A DNA stretch of 64,000 nt from Amborella trichopoda (lineage: Eukaryota > Streptophyta > Magnoliopsida > Amborellales > Amborellaceae). Positions 20,279 to 33,744 of the stretch are shown in pieces; position 1 is the stretch's first letter, and every line of letters starts with the position of its first letter. A program made the translations under genes and the position numbers. The DNA is taken from NCBI RefSeq assembly GCF_000471905.2, contig NW_006499399.1:646430-710429 (forward strand), in the 5' to 3' direction. The notes under the pieces were generated by a model. The model did no database searches. It was not told the origin of the DNA and saw nothing but the letters and a program-made list of their open reading frames with translations.

Positions 20279-20879
20279 AATGGGTAGAGCTTTCACAATC
20301 AATTAGGCTCATGCCTTTGCACAATTCTGTCTCCTTTTATGACAAATGTGAAGCAGATCTATACCTCACCTCGCTTTCTATATTTAACTTACATGCCCCC
20401 TAAGTTTTTGTCCAAGATTTTATGCATTTACTTGTTGTTTTTAGTGCCAAAGTGCCTATCAACTAATGCACCTCTTTCTCTCCCCAATATCAAGCTATGG
20501 GTTATTCATCTTTCTCTATGATCTATCCCTCCTAATGCCATGTAGGAGTATCTCTCTCTCTCTCATTATCCATTTTCCTTTATCTCCCTAGAGTTGGATA
20601 TGTGCCAATTATTACCATGTAGACATTAAAGGCATATCAATAAAAGAAAACATGACTAAAATGTGCAAAATAACTTCAAAAATTCAGCTAGCTGCTTGAA
20701 TCAACCGATTTAGAAATAGATTCTTACTTTGTAAAATACATATCACACAATTGCCTTTTTTAATTATTTAGTTAACAAATATTCAAACTACCTCTATTTT
20801 GGTATTGGCTCTCGAAGCAAGAATGGACATTTCAATTACTCAAGTGATATAACTTGAATATCGAAAAAAATCTTGTGTT

Positions 20880-21450
20880 GTAAATGATAATGCAAGAACT
20901 AAAACATAACACACACATACCACAAAAGATATAAGGATTCATTTTAAAGAGGCTATATCCATGGACATGATAAATTGAAATTCACCACACTTATAAGAGT
21001 TACATCATAAATTATAGATACAAATTTATCTCTCTAAGCCTTGAAAAATTCATTTGAGCAACCTTTTCAGACCGGCTCTTTCGTCTAACATCACCCACTG
21101 AGAAGAGATACTTGAGAGTAACTAATACTTGCTCTCACTGAAAGGGGAAACGACCCAAAATCTCTATATGAACTCTTCACTACAAGAAACTACCATCTCC
21201 CTTTGAAAGAGGTATTATCGTAGTGTTTCTCATGGAAAGCTCATTTCTCCCTATTGCTGGCATTGCTTCTCTCACTAGAGGAAGCCACCGAACGTATATG
21301 GTGACTCCAAATTAGGAACACAAATGTTTTCCTTTCCCATAGGAAATATCTCCATCCAATTTCATGAGAAAACTCTGTAGGGTTATCGAGAGCCCCCAGC
21401 ATGCATAACTGAGAATCCCAAATAACGGGATCCACCCAAGATCATATACA
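20880..21450 (-). repeat. Solo LTR-like copy related to 41179-42853
   Basis: Shares tacatcataaattatagata, ctctctaagcc and ggggaaacgacccaaaatct-type sequence with the LTRs at 41179 and 42149, in the same orientation. The segment 21500-21990 is a second, weaker LTR-like sequence (tatgtggtttatcccgtagg, gctacatccacag). Confidence 0.5.
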
Positions 21451-23140
21451 TGATAGGCTAAATACAAAGTAGATGAATACAATTATAAGTTGAATGTAAG
21501 AAATAAAGCAAACTTAAAAAAACACACCACAACAACACATGATTTATGTGGTTTATCCCGTAGGGCTACATCCACAGCTTCAGCAGCTAGAAATCCACTA
21601 TATAATGAAGATTATAGTTTTGGTTTACAAGAGATATACCGCTCTCTAAACATCGGTAGAAAACCATCAATGACCGTTCCTTCTAAACCTGCTCTCTCGA
21701 TCGAGCAACACTGTCGATCAATACGTTCTTTTCCATCACAATACTGCTACCGAAAAGATAATTTTGAGTGCAACCGAAAGATTAATACCTTCTTTCCCAC
21801 CGCAATACTACTACTGTAAAGATAACATTGAGAACAACCGAAAGATTTTCTCTCTCTAGAAGTGGAAGCGTTACCAATCCAAAACTCATAGGAATACTGT
21901 CTCTCTCTTTCAGAAGTCATGTCTCTCTCTCTCTCTTGGATACCAATCTCCATCTTTGGAGATCCATTCCCATAAACCCCAAAAAGGTGACCCTCAAAAG
22001 GATGTGTATTATACTTTATTTAACTCCCTTATATAGAGATCACTTTTTTGCTTCCCAAAATATATTTTTTTTTTTTACGATAATACCCTTAATCTTTTAA
22101 AATAAAATATGGGTATGGCGATTCGGCTATCACCAAACCCAACAAATTCCTCTCGAGTCTAGACTTGGGAGAAATCTCAATTCGAAGTTTAGACCAACAA
22201 TCTCCTTTTGCAGTCTACCGTGATTATGAGTTTTGTAGCTTAAATGACTTTTAAAATAGTGATTTAACGGCCTTGATTCTTTATTAGGATTGTAGGGCAT
22301 TGTGCCAAGAACATTTTCAACAACTTTCATGAGAAAACTCCCTAAGATTAGAGAGAAACCTCTATCTAAAGTCAAGAATGTCAATACGTTTGATATATAG
22401 TGCTTATTGCTTAACCCAACAATGGCTGAGAGCCTTAACATAATAAGTATAACTTATAGAAAGTGGGTCAAATCAAGTCCAGATGACTTCAAATTATAAG
22501 TATAAGCATATGATACCTTAGGTTAAATTCCCAAGTTTCATCTAAACTTTCATCTCAACCTGAAAATGCATCAAACAGCATTCAAACCTTTTGAAATTTG
22601 TATGGTAGACTCATAATGCCCTATGTTAGCGTTCCCCATAGTTTTACATTGATCCAAGATGGTATGATTTTGGATCGGCAGTCAATCGATTAAGGCATGC
22701 TTTGACTGAAAACCATTTCAAAAGGATAGCAAATAACATCAAACATTATGAAATCAGATTACAAGCTTATAATACCCTAAATGACTATCTATAAATCCTT
22801 ATCTCATTCTGAAATAACCATTTCACAATATCTCCAAACCATTTCATGTCTCTAAAGTCTGTTTCCACCGCTGATTATAAAATTTGTAGCTCAATAAATG
22901 GTATAAATCTTATGAATATGTGAATACTTGAAAATGGCTGATATGGATGTTTGAAATCCAAATTTTTTTTGACAAAATATATTGGTCAAGGTTTAAGGTT
23001 TTCCATGGCCAAAATTGCAATTCTAGATGAGTTTTGAGGCGAGGCTTTAATTTTTCCCATAAGGCCTAAGCCTTATTTTAACTTTTCCTTCTAACATTAA
23101 CCTTTATATTTTCAAGTGTTATCAATTATATTTAAAAATA

Positions 23141-24320
23141 GTTTATATAAGGGTGTAACCTTATATTACAGAAGTAAGGTGCACCTTAAAATTCTTGTAG
23201 AAAAGAGTGTTTTGAAGTTGGAAAACCTTCCAATTGGTCTTCTTGACCTCAACATGTATTGTATAAAAAACAAGAAGAATTTCAAGTCTAAAAATAGTTC
23301 ATATTGTAACAAGTTATCTAGACCGTCTATTTTTAAGATTTTGAAATATTTATAGATATGTTCAATATACACTGTTTTGATATTTTAAATTTCATAATTA
23401 GGGTTAACATGGATTCTCAAGTCACCTTAAAGTTTTCAACTTCGAAACTACAACTTTGGACAAATTTTAGAAGTGTGAATTACTTGTATATTATAAAATG
23501 TGCACCTTTACAAACCTCACTCTTAATTATTTATTGGGAAAGATTTATATAAGGACCTCGAATTAAGGCGCACCACAATAATTCACTTAGAAGAGTTTGT
23601 CTTGATGCCCAAAAAGCATCAAATTGATCATCTCTACCTCAAGATGTAGGGACATGAGAAAAAAATGGATTTTAAGTATTGGAAATAGTGCATCTTGTAA
23701 TGCATTTTTTGGACCGTCAATTTTCAAGATTTTCAAGTGTTCATAGATTTGCTTGATCTACATTGTTTTTTAAGCTTTAAATTTTATAATGAGAGATTAA
23801 AATAAATTTTAAGGCCCTCATAAAGATTTCCAATATTGGAACATCTTTTAACATTATCTGAAGGCGCACCTTACTTTGATGGTTTAGTCCCTCGGCCTCA
23901 TACAAACCACACCCTTATTAATATAAGGGATATAATATATAATGAATATATTACATAATGGGTGAGATTTGTATAAGATATCACCTTGTACTATACAAGT
24001 AAGGTTCGCCTCTAAATTTACCAAAAGATATAGTTTTGGCATCAGAAACCTTACGACAGCTTGAAAATCTATGTTCAATCCTAATCATGAATTTAAAATT
24101 TCAAATACTGTACAAATCTAGCCGATTTATAAACACTTTGAAAATTTTAAAAATAGAAGGCTCACATAACTTGTTACAAAATATAAAAAATTTAAGACTC
24201 AAAATTCTTTTATTTTTAAATACGTATATCTCGAGATCATTAATTTGAAGGTTTTCCAAATTTGGAACACTTATTTTTTTACTTGGCAAATATAAGGTTG
24301 CAACCTCATATAAGCTTTCA
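23141..24320. mobile_element. Three Mutator-type MITE copies in a row
   Basis: Copies at about 23141-23522, 23536-23914 and 23960-24320, each starting tttatataagg-like or tttgtataag and ending in its complement (for example catacaaaccacaccctta). They share the interior tcatcttgtaatgca-like and ttttcaagattttcaagt. They differ enough to be separate insertions or an old tandem array. No coding capacity. Confidence 0.6.
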
Positions 24321-24832
24321 AAAATCAAATTTTGTGTTCCCATGAGGCCAACAAGCGAGTTATACATTTGATCCCACCTCCAAAGCACTAGCTCAAGTGG
24401 ATCTGTTTGTCCCCAGTTCTCTCAATTAATCCTTATTTATATGTAAGATCAATATAAAGGAAAAAAAATTGGTTTAGGAATTAAAAACGCGGTCCCCATC
24501 AGTTTGCTTTCAAGAGTAGTCTAGAGTATAGATTTGATGAAATATTTAAAGACTTTAAGAACTCAAAAGCAATTTTGGATTTACTAAGAAAACAAACCAA
24601 AGCAATATTTTTACTTTTATCTTAGTTCACAGACACCCCTAACCGGATCTTTTGGCCAGGATATCATACATGCAATTTGATCTCGTGCGATCACCATGTA
24701 CGCTTGCCAAAAGTGAAGAACACCTTTCTCTTTTTCTATCGTAACGGTCTTCAGGAGCGTAATTTGAGTTGGTGTTCATGCGTTCGATGCAATTGACGAA
24801 GATTAAGGTGAGATTAAGGAAAGGTAAGGAAT

Positions 24833-27800
24833 ATGGAAGAGAGAGAGGTTACCATTAATCTCAAGATAATTGGACCTTCGCGTCCTCATCGATTACCAGT
24901 TCCTTCTTCAATCAAGGTAAGCTTTGCAAACACCCCATTAATGGAAGAAGGAAATAGAGAATTGAAAACAGGGCTTAAAACCCCTTTGGGATTCCATTCT
25001 TTAATGTATTTTGGTGATTAAGGAATTTGGTTTTTGTCAATTTTATCTGTAAAATTGAATGGAAGCATGAATTTCTAGCTTTCTGTGATTCACTCTCTTT
25101 TGCAGCGAGAGGGGTTCTTACGAAAACCCTAAATTGTTTGGATAAAATAGAACTACTTTGGCTTTTTTTTGTGGGAACACTGGATTGACTACAGAATAGC
25201 ATGTGAATCATGAATTGGGTTCCCATTAAAATCTGAAATTGACTCAGTGATTCTTTGTTATTTATGATTCGAGTTCTCAGCAGTGTCCCAAAAACCTTAA
25301 GTGATAATCTTCAATTAGAATTTCTATTAATCAAAATTTTTCCATTACCTTTGTAATTTTCTGTTTCAGAGTGATTGAGGAGAACAGTAGGTATACTTAA
25401 GTCTCTTATTGCAGTTATAGAAACTGGGTCCTAACCTTTTAGTAGATGATATTATTATACTGATTTAGAATGATCTAGAATGTGTTAATAGTTTAGGAAG
25501 TGATTTGTCAATGGAACCATGTTTCATTTTTCCATATTTTCTAAATATTGTTTGGGAAGACAGGGGGGCATGGGGTGGGTTTGATAATTACAACTTATCC
25601 TATGTAATTCGATTAGATAATTCTGCACATTCGAGAGATGCACCTAGGAGTTTTCCCTACTATTAAAAAATCCCCTGGAGTGCAGGGCTTCTTAGCATTA
25701 GTATCCTCTCAAATTCAATTAAGGTTCCCTAAGATTGCCTCTTTTGGTACTTCAATTTTCTCATTGCCACCATTAATATTTCTCATGTTGTAGCTTGTGA
25801 AGTGGAAATGAAGTTGTTCTCATTGTTTTGATCTTTGAGGACTAGCATCATTTTTTTTTCCTCAAAAAAATATTAAAGGAAAATTATGTTGCAAAGATCT
25901 CTCGCATGTGCTTTATCCTAATTAATTCATTATCTGTGATATTCACACATACCATACAGCTTATGGATAATGTGGTTTCTTATGATTCTTTCCCCTCTAA
26001 ATATCCTATAGATTATGGACAAATTACCCATGACATCCTAGCATTGAGTGCTGACTTTTATGTTGCTTGCCATGGTTAGGTGCATGAATTGAGAAAATTA
26101 ATAGGCGCAGAGGTCCATTCGCCTCTTGAACGAGTGAAGCTTATTTTGCATGGCAAAGTGTTGCAAGACACGGAACATGGGGATGACATGTATGTGAATC
26201 TGAATGAAGGAGGTATCTCTTGACCACTTGCAAAAGCCTTGAAAATAGTTACTTTTGTTCTCTATTGTTTTTATTCTGCAGACAAGAGTAGAAAAATACA
26301 ATGGATATTCAAGTTGCATTGTTGCATCTAGGTTGCAATAGGGGCTGATCCTGAACAAGAAAGTTAATAAGGATACATGATTACACATATGTGTTTAGAG
26401 AAGTTAATCTCTCCAAGCCCATCTTCAAGGGAACGAGCCTCCAAAATGGAGGTCTTTGAGAAGAAATGAGAGAAACCGTTAAGATCTATTAGGAGTGTTG
26501 AACTTGGATGAATGAGGATAGACCAGATGGGAAATATTTGGATGTTGTAAACATTTTGCATACTCAGTGAACCAAATGCATTGGGAGCTGCTATTTGGTG
26601 GTGGGTTATATGCGTAGACCCTTCCCTTTTATATCGGCACATTTCCCCATAGTCCATTCTTGCTAATTTATGGGGATTAATTTGATAACCTTGATGGATC
26701 ATTGTTTATTTTATTATGCATTAAACCCTTGCATGCAATAATAATGCAATAACTAAGTCCTCTAAGCGTAGATCGCGCAGGGAATGATGTTACACTGGTA
26801 GAATCTGTTATGGCATAGCCTTGTAGAGAATTATGGCCTTTGGACCGAGTGGAATATTGTTGACATATATGGCCATGCAGGCCTCATGGACAAATATGGG
26901 CTCAAAGCCTTTGTAACAAACATTTTTAAAGTCCTTTTTTAGCTAACCATTTCTATAAGGAGATATATATATAATGAGACCGTTTGCTTTTGATACTGGG
27001 TGGACAAAGTGGAGATGTGCAACTGAAATTTTATGTGATTGCCGCAATACCAATGAAGCTAAATGGCAAGTTCTATAGGACAGTTGTGAGACCAACTTTG
27101 CTTTATGGAGCGGAATGTTGGGTGTTCAAAAAAAACAATATATCCATAGAATGAGTGCAGCAGAGATAAAGATGCTGAGATGGATGAGTGGCAAGACAAG
27201 AAGAGATAGAATTCGAAATGAATACATTCGAAAAAATTTAGGTGTGGCACCAATAGGCGATAAGATGAGAGAGAGTAAACTTAGGTGGGTTAGCCATGTG
27301 TGTCGCAGACCCTGCACTTGTTAGGAGGCGTGAGTTAGTTCATGTGGAAGGCTAAACAAGGGTAAGGGGTACGCTCAAAGGACATGGTTGGAAGTAGTGA
27401 GAAAAAATTTGAGGACTTGTGGCCTCACTGAGGATATGGCCTTAATGGAGGAGAATGGCAGACCAGGATTCGTGTACTTGACCCCAATTACTTGGAAAAA
27501 GGCATTGATGGTGATGATGACTTGGATGTCACAATCATCATTGTTCATCAGATTTGAAATCGGGTGGTTAGCCGTTGTTTAGGCGCAAAGTCCAAAAGAA
27601 AATTTCTCAAATGTTGTGACACACTTTCATCTATTGGATTTCACCTCCAATGGCTAAAAGTGATTGTGATTTCCTTGTACTGAAAATAAATGATTTCATA
27701 ATATACAATCCCTTTGTAAAAAGGGAGGTCTCTTTTACTAAATAAAAGACTTGAGGGAGGTGTGGTCAATGGTTATCCATGTGCCACACCACCTATGTAA

Positions 27801-30800
27801 TTGGATAAACCAAAATGCCAAGAGGGTTTCTGGTCAAGCCATTACAAGAAATGAGATAGTGGATAATGTAATAAACAATGAGCCATAGAGGTTTTCAAAT
27901 GAAGCCCAATGACATATTGAAAAGTGTCAAGAATGTATTAGTGGGGGAATTTTCCTTTACAAAGGGGAAGGATGCGTGCATAGAGCCATTGACAAATAGC
28001 TCCTAAGGCATTTAGATCGTAAGGTATGCTAACATGTAACAGTGTCCCATATTATCTACATCGCCTAAATTCATTTGTACAATAATGTGGGCATTGCCTC
28101 TTCCTTGATTGAGTTGTCAGTTCTCATTGCCCTGAGAAACATCTTGAGGGTTCTGTCTTATCTCAGACTGTGAACATTCATCGTATTTGCGCCTCATCAT
28201 AATTGGCAGAAGTGGGGGCCCCTGCGGAGTATTCATCATAGTTGAGCTTCAAGAATCCCTAGATCATTTGGCTCGGCAACCCCCTCGGTTCACATCTTGG
28301 GGTGCTACTCCACATTACATGCTTTTACTTTTAGGCTAATTCAATTGCAGAACTGAAGAATTTCTTTATGGTCAGGAGCCACAAAATCAAAGAATCCCTT
28401 ATAATTTACGGGCTTTACCATGCCTTCAAATAGTTCGCATGTTAAGTTAAGAAAGATGGTATTATTCATCCCTTGTCTGATCCCGTAGAAGGTTGACAGT
28501 TGGTTATATGCTTGCTTGGGTAAAAACCCTATTTAGGATTTTAAGGACCCGAAATTTTGGGGATGCAACCTCCTCAATCTCAAAAAGGAGAATCTTCATA
28601 TGCATTCTATGAGGACCCAAAAAATATAATGTCTTAATGTAATACAGAGACTGTCTAATTTTTGGATAGTCAGTTCTAGGTGTCTAAATACTCAAAATCC
28701 AATTTTTGTTTTTCTAAAATTCTCATCTGTTGATCCTAAAGTGGATCCCAAAATTTTAAATTGTCTAAGTAGGCCATTTACCCAAGGAAGTTGGAGCTCG
28801 CTATACGTGCTCATATTTATTTTGGATATTTCTTTTGATGGAATCCATCTTTTACCACTTTGTTCAAAAATGACTTTCCGTAGAAAACTTGGTTTAACAA
28901 TTGGCAGATTTTTCCCTGCTATTCCCAGCCTTTATAAAAAAGCAAGGAAATTGATAATATGTTCTTGTTTTAATATTAATTTTCTTAGCTGATTTTTCCC
29001 TTAAATTTGTAGATTCTTTGTTAGTAGCTGTTGCACCAAAACCGCCTGCTAAACACATTCGTGATGGGTATGATGGTGATGATGATGATGATGAATTGGT
29101 GAGTAAGTTTTTAAAACTGTAATCTCTAACTTCACTTTACAAAAAAAGGACTTTAACAATTATTAAAAGAAAAGACTTCTAATATTTAACCTGGAAATTA
29201 TGACTAACTCTGATTTTTACATGATTGACTGATTTATCTGAGGGTTTAGAAGTTTAAGATGCCAGAATCAACAGCTAGGTGGAAGAGGCAGCTATTCTCT
29301 TTCCTTCAAGAGAAGTTGAGGTTTCCAGGTTTGTACTCATGCTTTGTCTTTTCTTTTTCTTTTTTTGGGGGGTGGGGTTAAGTTGCTTATGAGTTATTAT
29401 TTTCTACCTTCTTTCCTTTAATGCTTTGCTTTGTATGAATAAACAAAGAACAAGATTGGCCGATTATGTAACATTACTTTTCTTTATTAACATCAATAGA
29501 TATCCTGTTGATGGCAATTTTCTCTACCAGTCTAAAAGCATGGGCCGTCATCATCATGTGGTTTATGTTGGCACCTGTCGCGTACCGATGGGATATAGGA
29601 CCTTTATATGTGAGCTGATTTTCTCCTCCAGAAATTTTCCATATTTTATCTTTTATAATTATGGAAAGTGCATGCTATAATCCATTGGACTAGAAAACCA
29701 TAGTGCGTAGAGGTCATTGGCTTCAAATAAAATGATGTGTGGTGATGTGAAGAGAGTGGGACCCATCACTAGGGTTTGGGTGGTCCCACTTCATCACCAT
29801 CCATCATTCATCAGCTGGTTATAATGCTGATGGACTATGGCCATTTCACGGTCTACTGAGTTATAGTTATTGCATGTTCCATTATAATTGTTATCATAAT
29901 ACCCATCTTCAGGTGGGATATGGGATCCATGTACTTAAACAAATTCTATTTACCTGGAATTGTCTCTATGGTGACATTTTTTTCTTTTTTTATTTATTTC
30001 CTACATTTTGATATGTAGTGCCCATTTGAATAGCTAACATTTTGTCGCTTTTCCTTGATGCTGATTTGAATTTCATGCAGATACTCGCCACAGGGTTTAG
30101 CATCATACTTTTCAATCTTGGACACAGGCAACAAGGCGATCTCAGGTACGTTCCTCTATTGGGTGATCAATTCGAAAGTCCCTTTTCTCATTGGTATTAA
30201 ACTAAGAAATTCTTTCACTTACAATTAAAAGAAAAATTTTACAAGGGCCAGTTTGATTGGGCCACTCAATTTGAATGAGCCCTGTTATTGTTGTATTTTT
30301 GCCAGAATAGGTATTCATGAGGAACTCTTGTTTCTGAAGCCCACTTATGAAAAAAACCACTTCCAAAAAAAAAAAAAACCTTGTTTTTCTTTCGTCGTGA
30401 GCAAGTCCATTTCTTGAATTTAGTTTCCAAGTGTTCAAACTGGCCTAAGGGGGCAAACATATCATAGATTTGATAGTACAAAATTAGTTTAAACAGATTG
30501 GTTCTCGGCTATAAGAAAAATTCTTTGGCTTTAGGCAGTCACATGGCTGATTTTTTTCCTCTACTTTTTCTAATCGGGAACTATGGTTTTATCCCCATCA
30601 TCTATTTTTGAGAAGGGAACTAGGGAAAGTGGGTGCCCTCTACCATCGTCATAAGCAGATACTGTAGGTTCAGGATTCAAGTACCATCGTATAGTATGTT
30701 TACCTCAACCTTAGTGGTTTCAACTCCAAGCTGAAGTTGGACATGGCCTGACCATTGTAAATAATTGGATACCTTCAGCTTGAGGAAAGAAGTGTTGCAT

Positions 30801-31285
30801 TAATTCATAAACACCTGAAAACCTCGGATTAGAACTAGTATTAATTAAATATTTCATTAACGTGAGATGAATCACTAGAGCTGAAGCCAGCTTAGCATCA
30901 GGGAAGAGCTGCATTTGCACTAATAATATTGCTTATATGAGTTTTTTTTTTTAATTATAAAAAAAAATATTGCTAATATGAGTTTTTTCAATACTTCAAT
31001 AATGGGATTAGTTATCAGTCCAAATTTGATACAAATCTATATTTTATGGGAACTTGTGGGAATGTGTTCGTATCTATCAATAGTTTTTTGGTTTACCCGA
31101 CCAAGTGCAGCATATGTTTGTCAAAAAGCATTTGTAACTAATCTTGTAGGGGATTTTGGTTTATTATTGGGAATCACAGGTCTTTATTGGATAGCAAGCA
31201 GTTGCGAATTTCGGGATTTGCTGAAATATTCTATGATTCTCTCTTATATGAAAATATGAATCACACAAAATCTTGATGGTGGTGG

Positions 31286-31330
<45 letters not shown>

Positions 31331-33744
31331 CAAGTGATAACAGGTTTGATTTTGTTATCTACATAGATGTACTTAGAAACCACGTTTTGTATTGTCACCT
31401 TCAAAAAATGAAGGAACCTGATCACACAAAATCTTGATGGTGGTGGGGATCTCTCTCTCTCTCTCTCTCTCTCAAATGGAAACAAGTTTGATTTTGTTAT
31501 CTACATTGATGTACTTAGAAACCACATTTTCTATTGTCACCTTCAAAAAATCAAGGAACCTGTTATTATTTCTGAAGGTTGAGGTGAACTAATGGTTTTT
31601 TCTTTTCTTATTTCGTTTTTTTTAATGATATTTTCTCCAAGATTCTATTTCAAAACAAGCAAAAAGAGTGAAAATTAATATAAATGAATGGAAAGAGAAT
31701 TTAAGTCAAAGAGCTTATAATGTAGTGTATGCCACTTTGAAAAGTGGAGGTCTTTTGTACCTCGGATTTTTTAATAGAAACTAGGTGATTGAGAAAAAAA
31801 GAAAAAAGTTCATACAAAATGGGGGAAAATGAATTTGCCATTTCCAGGAATACAGGTTGTCCATTTGGTGGATCTAGTCCTTCAAGAAATCAACTTCTTC
31901 TTGTTTGTTTTTTGTTTTTCTGAAGTTGTTTTATCTTTCAACTGAAAGATGTGCAAAATTTTGGCCCAGAAATTACTATTGCTATTTGTTTTAGAACTTC
32001 GTTCATTTTGTAGTTCATTATCATCATCATCATCCAAGCTTTATCCCAAGGGTTAGTTACATGAATCATGTTTTTTCATTCTTCTTGATCAAGGCTCCTA
32101 TCTTTAATAAGATAAAAAATCACCATATATTTTCTCACCACTTTTACCATGTTATTGGGAGTCTTTCTTCTTGTCCTTTTTGAGTCTTCCACTTGATATC
32201 TCATAATTGACACTATATTAGGTTTACATGGCTAGCGACCTAAGTCTACTTTCCATCTTCTTATTACTTATTGAAACTGCACTTAAGTTCCTCCATATGT
32301 ATAACTATAAAAGAGATGAACATATGTATAACCGTAAAAGAGATGAACGAATTGGTTTAATGTACTTATCTCATTCTAGGCGGAAGTTAAGACTATCTCT
32401 TACTCGTTTTACTTCCCACAAAATTACGCTAGAGTGTTAGAGTTGTGAAACATTCAATGGTTATAGAAATTTGCCCTTTGACATTTAGAAATTGGTCATA
32501 AATTATTTGTAAAACATGTAAAATTTGCTAAAATATGACATCAATATTTATAATTTAAAATTTTGAAAAAGAGGAAAATGAGTCAAAAATGAAATTTTCA
32601 AGCATAAAAAATTTTGAATGTAAATATATCAGAGATTTAATATTAGAAATTTTAATTGAGATACATTAAATTTCTAACCATAATTAGAATTTTTTTTAAA
32701 AAAAAATTAGCCAGTAAGGACTATGTAAACATAGGAGGCAATATGGAATGCAATCAACCATCAGAATAGGGCACACATTGGTATCACGCAATATTAAGCT
32801 TTTGTAATAATTGAAAATCTCTTAAATCAATCATGAATGTAATTTACAAACCATTGGGGAATGGGAATGGGGCTGGGTTGTGCTTGTAGTATCACTTGAG
32901 TCCTAGTTAAGGGTCATGGGTTCCATTCTCATTAACTTTTCAAAACGGGTTGGGGGTATGTATCTACCCCAAAAAAAAAAACAAAGTTAAAACTGTTTGT
33001 AAAGCACAAAACTTCCTAATGAAAATTATAAAGTATTGAAATTTTAAAAAACTTAAGAACTATTAAAAAATTCATAATTTAAGATGATAAAATTATTAAA
33101 ACCTAATATTATTTTTTGGTAGTTATTCAAAAAAATAAAAATAAAGTATATCAAATAATTGGGTAAACATATAAAGTGAAGAACTTTAGAAAATGGAAAC
33201 ATGCCTAAAAAAAAAGAATTTCATATAAAAATATATAGTATCATATTTTTATTGACATATCAAAGAGAAGAATGGTCCAAAAAGCAAAGAAACTCAAGCC
33301 CTATCCCAGCAAGGTACTTTGATCATTTCATGAAACACAATGAGGAATCCAAATCAAAATCAAGTAAAAGGTCTGCAATATACCAAGTAGAGATCCTGCA
33401 TATGTGAAGAACAAACGGAACAAAACTGGCAATAGGATTGCTACAAATCATAAAACAACATGATACTATTATGATATAAAATTTACCATGAATCCGAATG
33501 CAAAGCCTCCAATCACATTCTAAATATAAGCCATTGCTCAGGAAATTGCAGTTAAAATTGTAGGGCCTGCAATATATATCATGTAACCTTTGATATAAAA
33601 AAAAAAACTGTATGGATTCTCTTAAGTGAATATTTTAATACCCTGTGCAGTGCATATTCAATCTTCAATGATGACTTTAGAGAGCTTCCAGGCACACTCA
33701 ATGCCGATCGTATCGACAGAGATGTACGGGCAGGTCAGTTTTAA
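24833..33744 (+). CDS. Ubiquitin-like domain plus SAYSvFN-domain membrane protein
   Basis: Exons 24833..24916, 26080..26212, 29013..29098, 29250..29328, 29500..29609, 30081..30145 and 33651..33744 join with matching phases into 651 nt, 216 residues plus stop. Residues about 6-80 form a ubiquitin-like beta-grasp fold (VTINLKIIG, then VHELRKLIG, then [10 protein letters not shown]) with no C-terminal Gly-Gly, so it is not a conjugated modifier. An acidic run follows at about 92-99, then two hydrophobic segments (about 129-155 and 160-177). The C-terminal tail contains SAYSIFN (186-192), the signature of the SAYSvFN family, and ends in RAGQF. The whole resembles Arabidopsis ubiquitin-domain proteins such as At1g53400 as I recall them. 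The animal relative SAYSD1 sits in the ER membrane and takes part in quality control of stalled co-translational translocation. A similar plant role is an inference. Introns 2 and 6 are long and full of transposon and plastid debris. Confidence 0.92.
26974..27704. mobile_element. MITE interrupted by an RTE LINE
   Basis: The left terminal repeat (atgagaccgtttgcttttga, 26974-26993) and the rest of the element (ttggatgtcacaatca from about 27521, to the right terminus near 27704) are complementary to each other only if the LINE between them is removed. The right end read in reverse (atgaaatcatttattttcag, then tac, then ggaaatcacaatca) shows the original arrangement. Related copies lie at 7968-8157, 14340-14600 and 37548-37612. 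The element lies in intron 2 of the ubiquitin-like/SAYSvFN gene. Confidence 0.65.
26997..27521 (+). mobile_element. RTE-clade LINE 3' fragment nested in a MITE
   Basis: A second 5'-truncated RTE copy, co-linear with 12249-12758. Its frames are cleaner: VLYGAE-type sequence, then [20 protein letters not shown] and [20 protein letters not shown] at 27115-27310. It ends in a gatggtgatgatga tail. It is inserted just inside the left terminal repeat of a MITE, in the same orientation as the host gene. No clear target duplication was found. Confidence 0.8.
30970..31232 (+). pseudogene. ndhF: Nuclear insertion of plastid ndhF (NUPT)
   Basis: The translated stretch from 30978 ([60 protein letters not shown]) matches an internal segment of NdhF, a membrane subunit of the plastid NDH complex. 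It lacks the N-terminus and most of the protein, so it is a fragment, and its several substitutions from the usual sequence mark it as an old transfer. It lies in intron 6 of the ubiquitin-like/SAYSvFN gene. A near copy of the joining sequence (aatattgcttatatgagttt at about 30925) lies just upstream. Confidence 0.88.
31260..31562. repeat. 161-bp tandem duplication with TC microsatellites
   Basis: Two copies (31260-31420 and 31421-31562) each start atcacacaaaatcttgatgg, run into a TC tract of different length, and end tcaaggaacctg-like. It begins right after the ndhF fragment, in intron 6 of the ubiquitin-like/SAYSvFN gene. Confidence 0.9.
32019..32290 (-). mobile_element. Degenerate RTE LINE 3' fragment
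   Basis: Begins with the tcatcatcatcatcc tail and aagctttatcccaa, then continues into the complement of the reverse-transcriptase C-terminal coding region (the complement of the LRW segment is visible near 32240-32260). Minus strand, heavily decayed, in intron 6 of the ubiquitin-like/SAYSvFN gene. Confidence 0.55.

Larger units (their letters stand above)
18563..24832. other. Intergenic between glucosidase and ubiquitin-like gene
   Basis: The two genes point away from each other, so this stretch holds both promoters. It is filled with LTR-like and Mutator-type MITE remnants. 19100-19400 is locally GC-richer (ggactcgggtcggggcacaa) without a recognised feature. Confidence 0.6.

Noticed and set aside
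28020-28400. Possible decayed gag-like sequence in intron 2 of the ubiquitin-like gene
   Set aside because: Less AT-rich than its surroundings, but translations on both strands are full of stops and match no motif I can name.
31261-31485. Frame rich in Arg-Glu repeats
   Set aside because: Translation of TC microsatellites in the 161-bp duplication.
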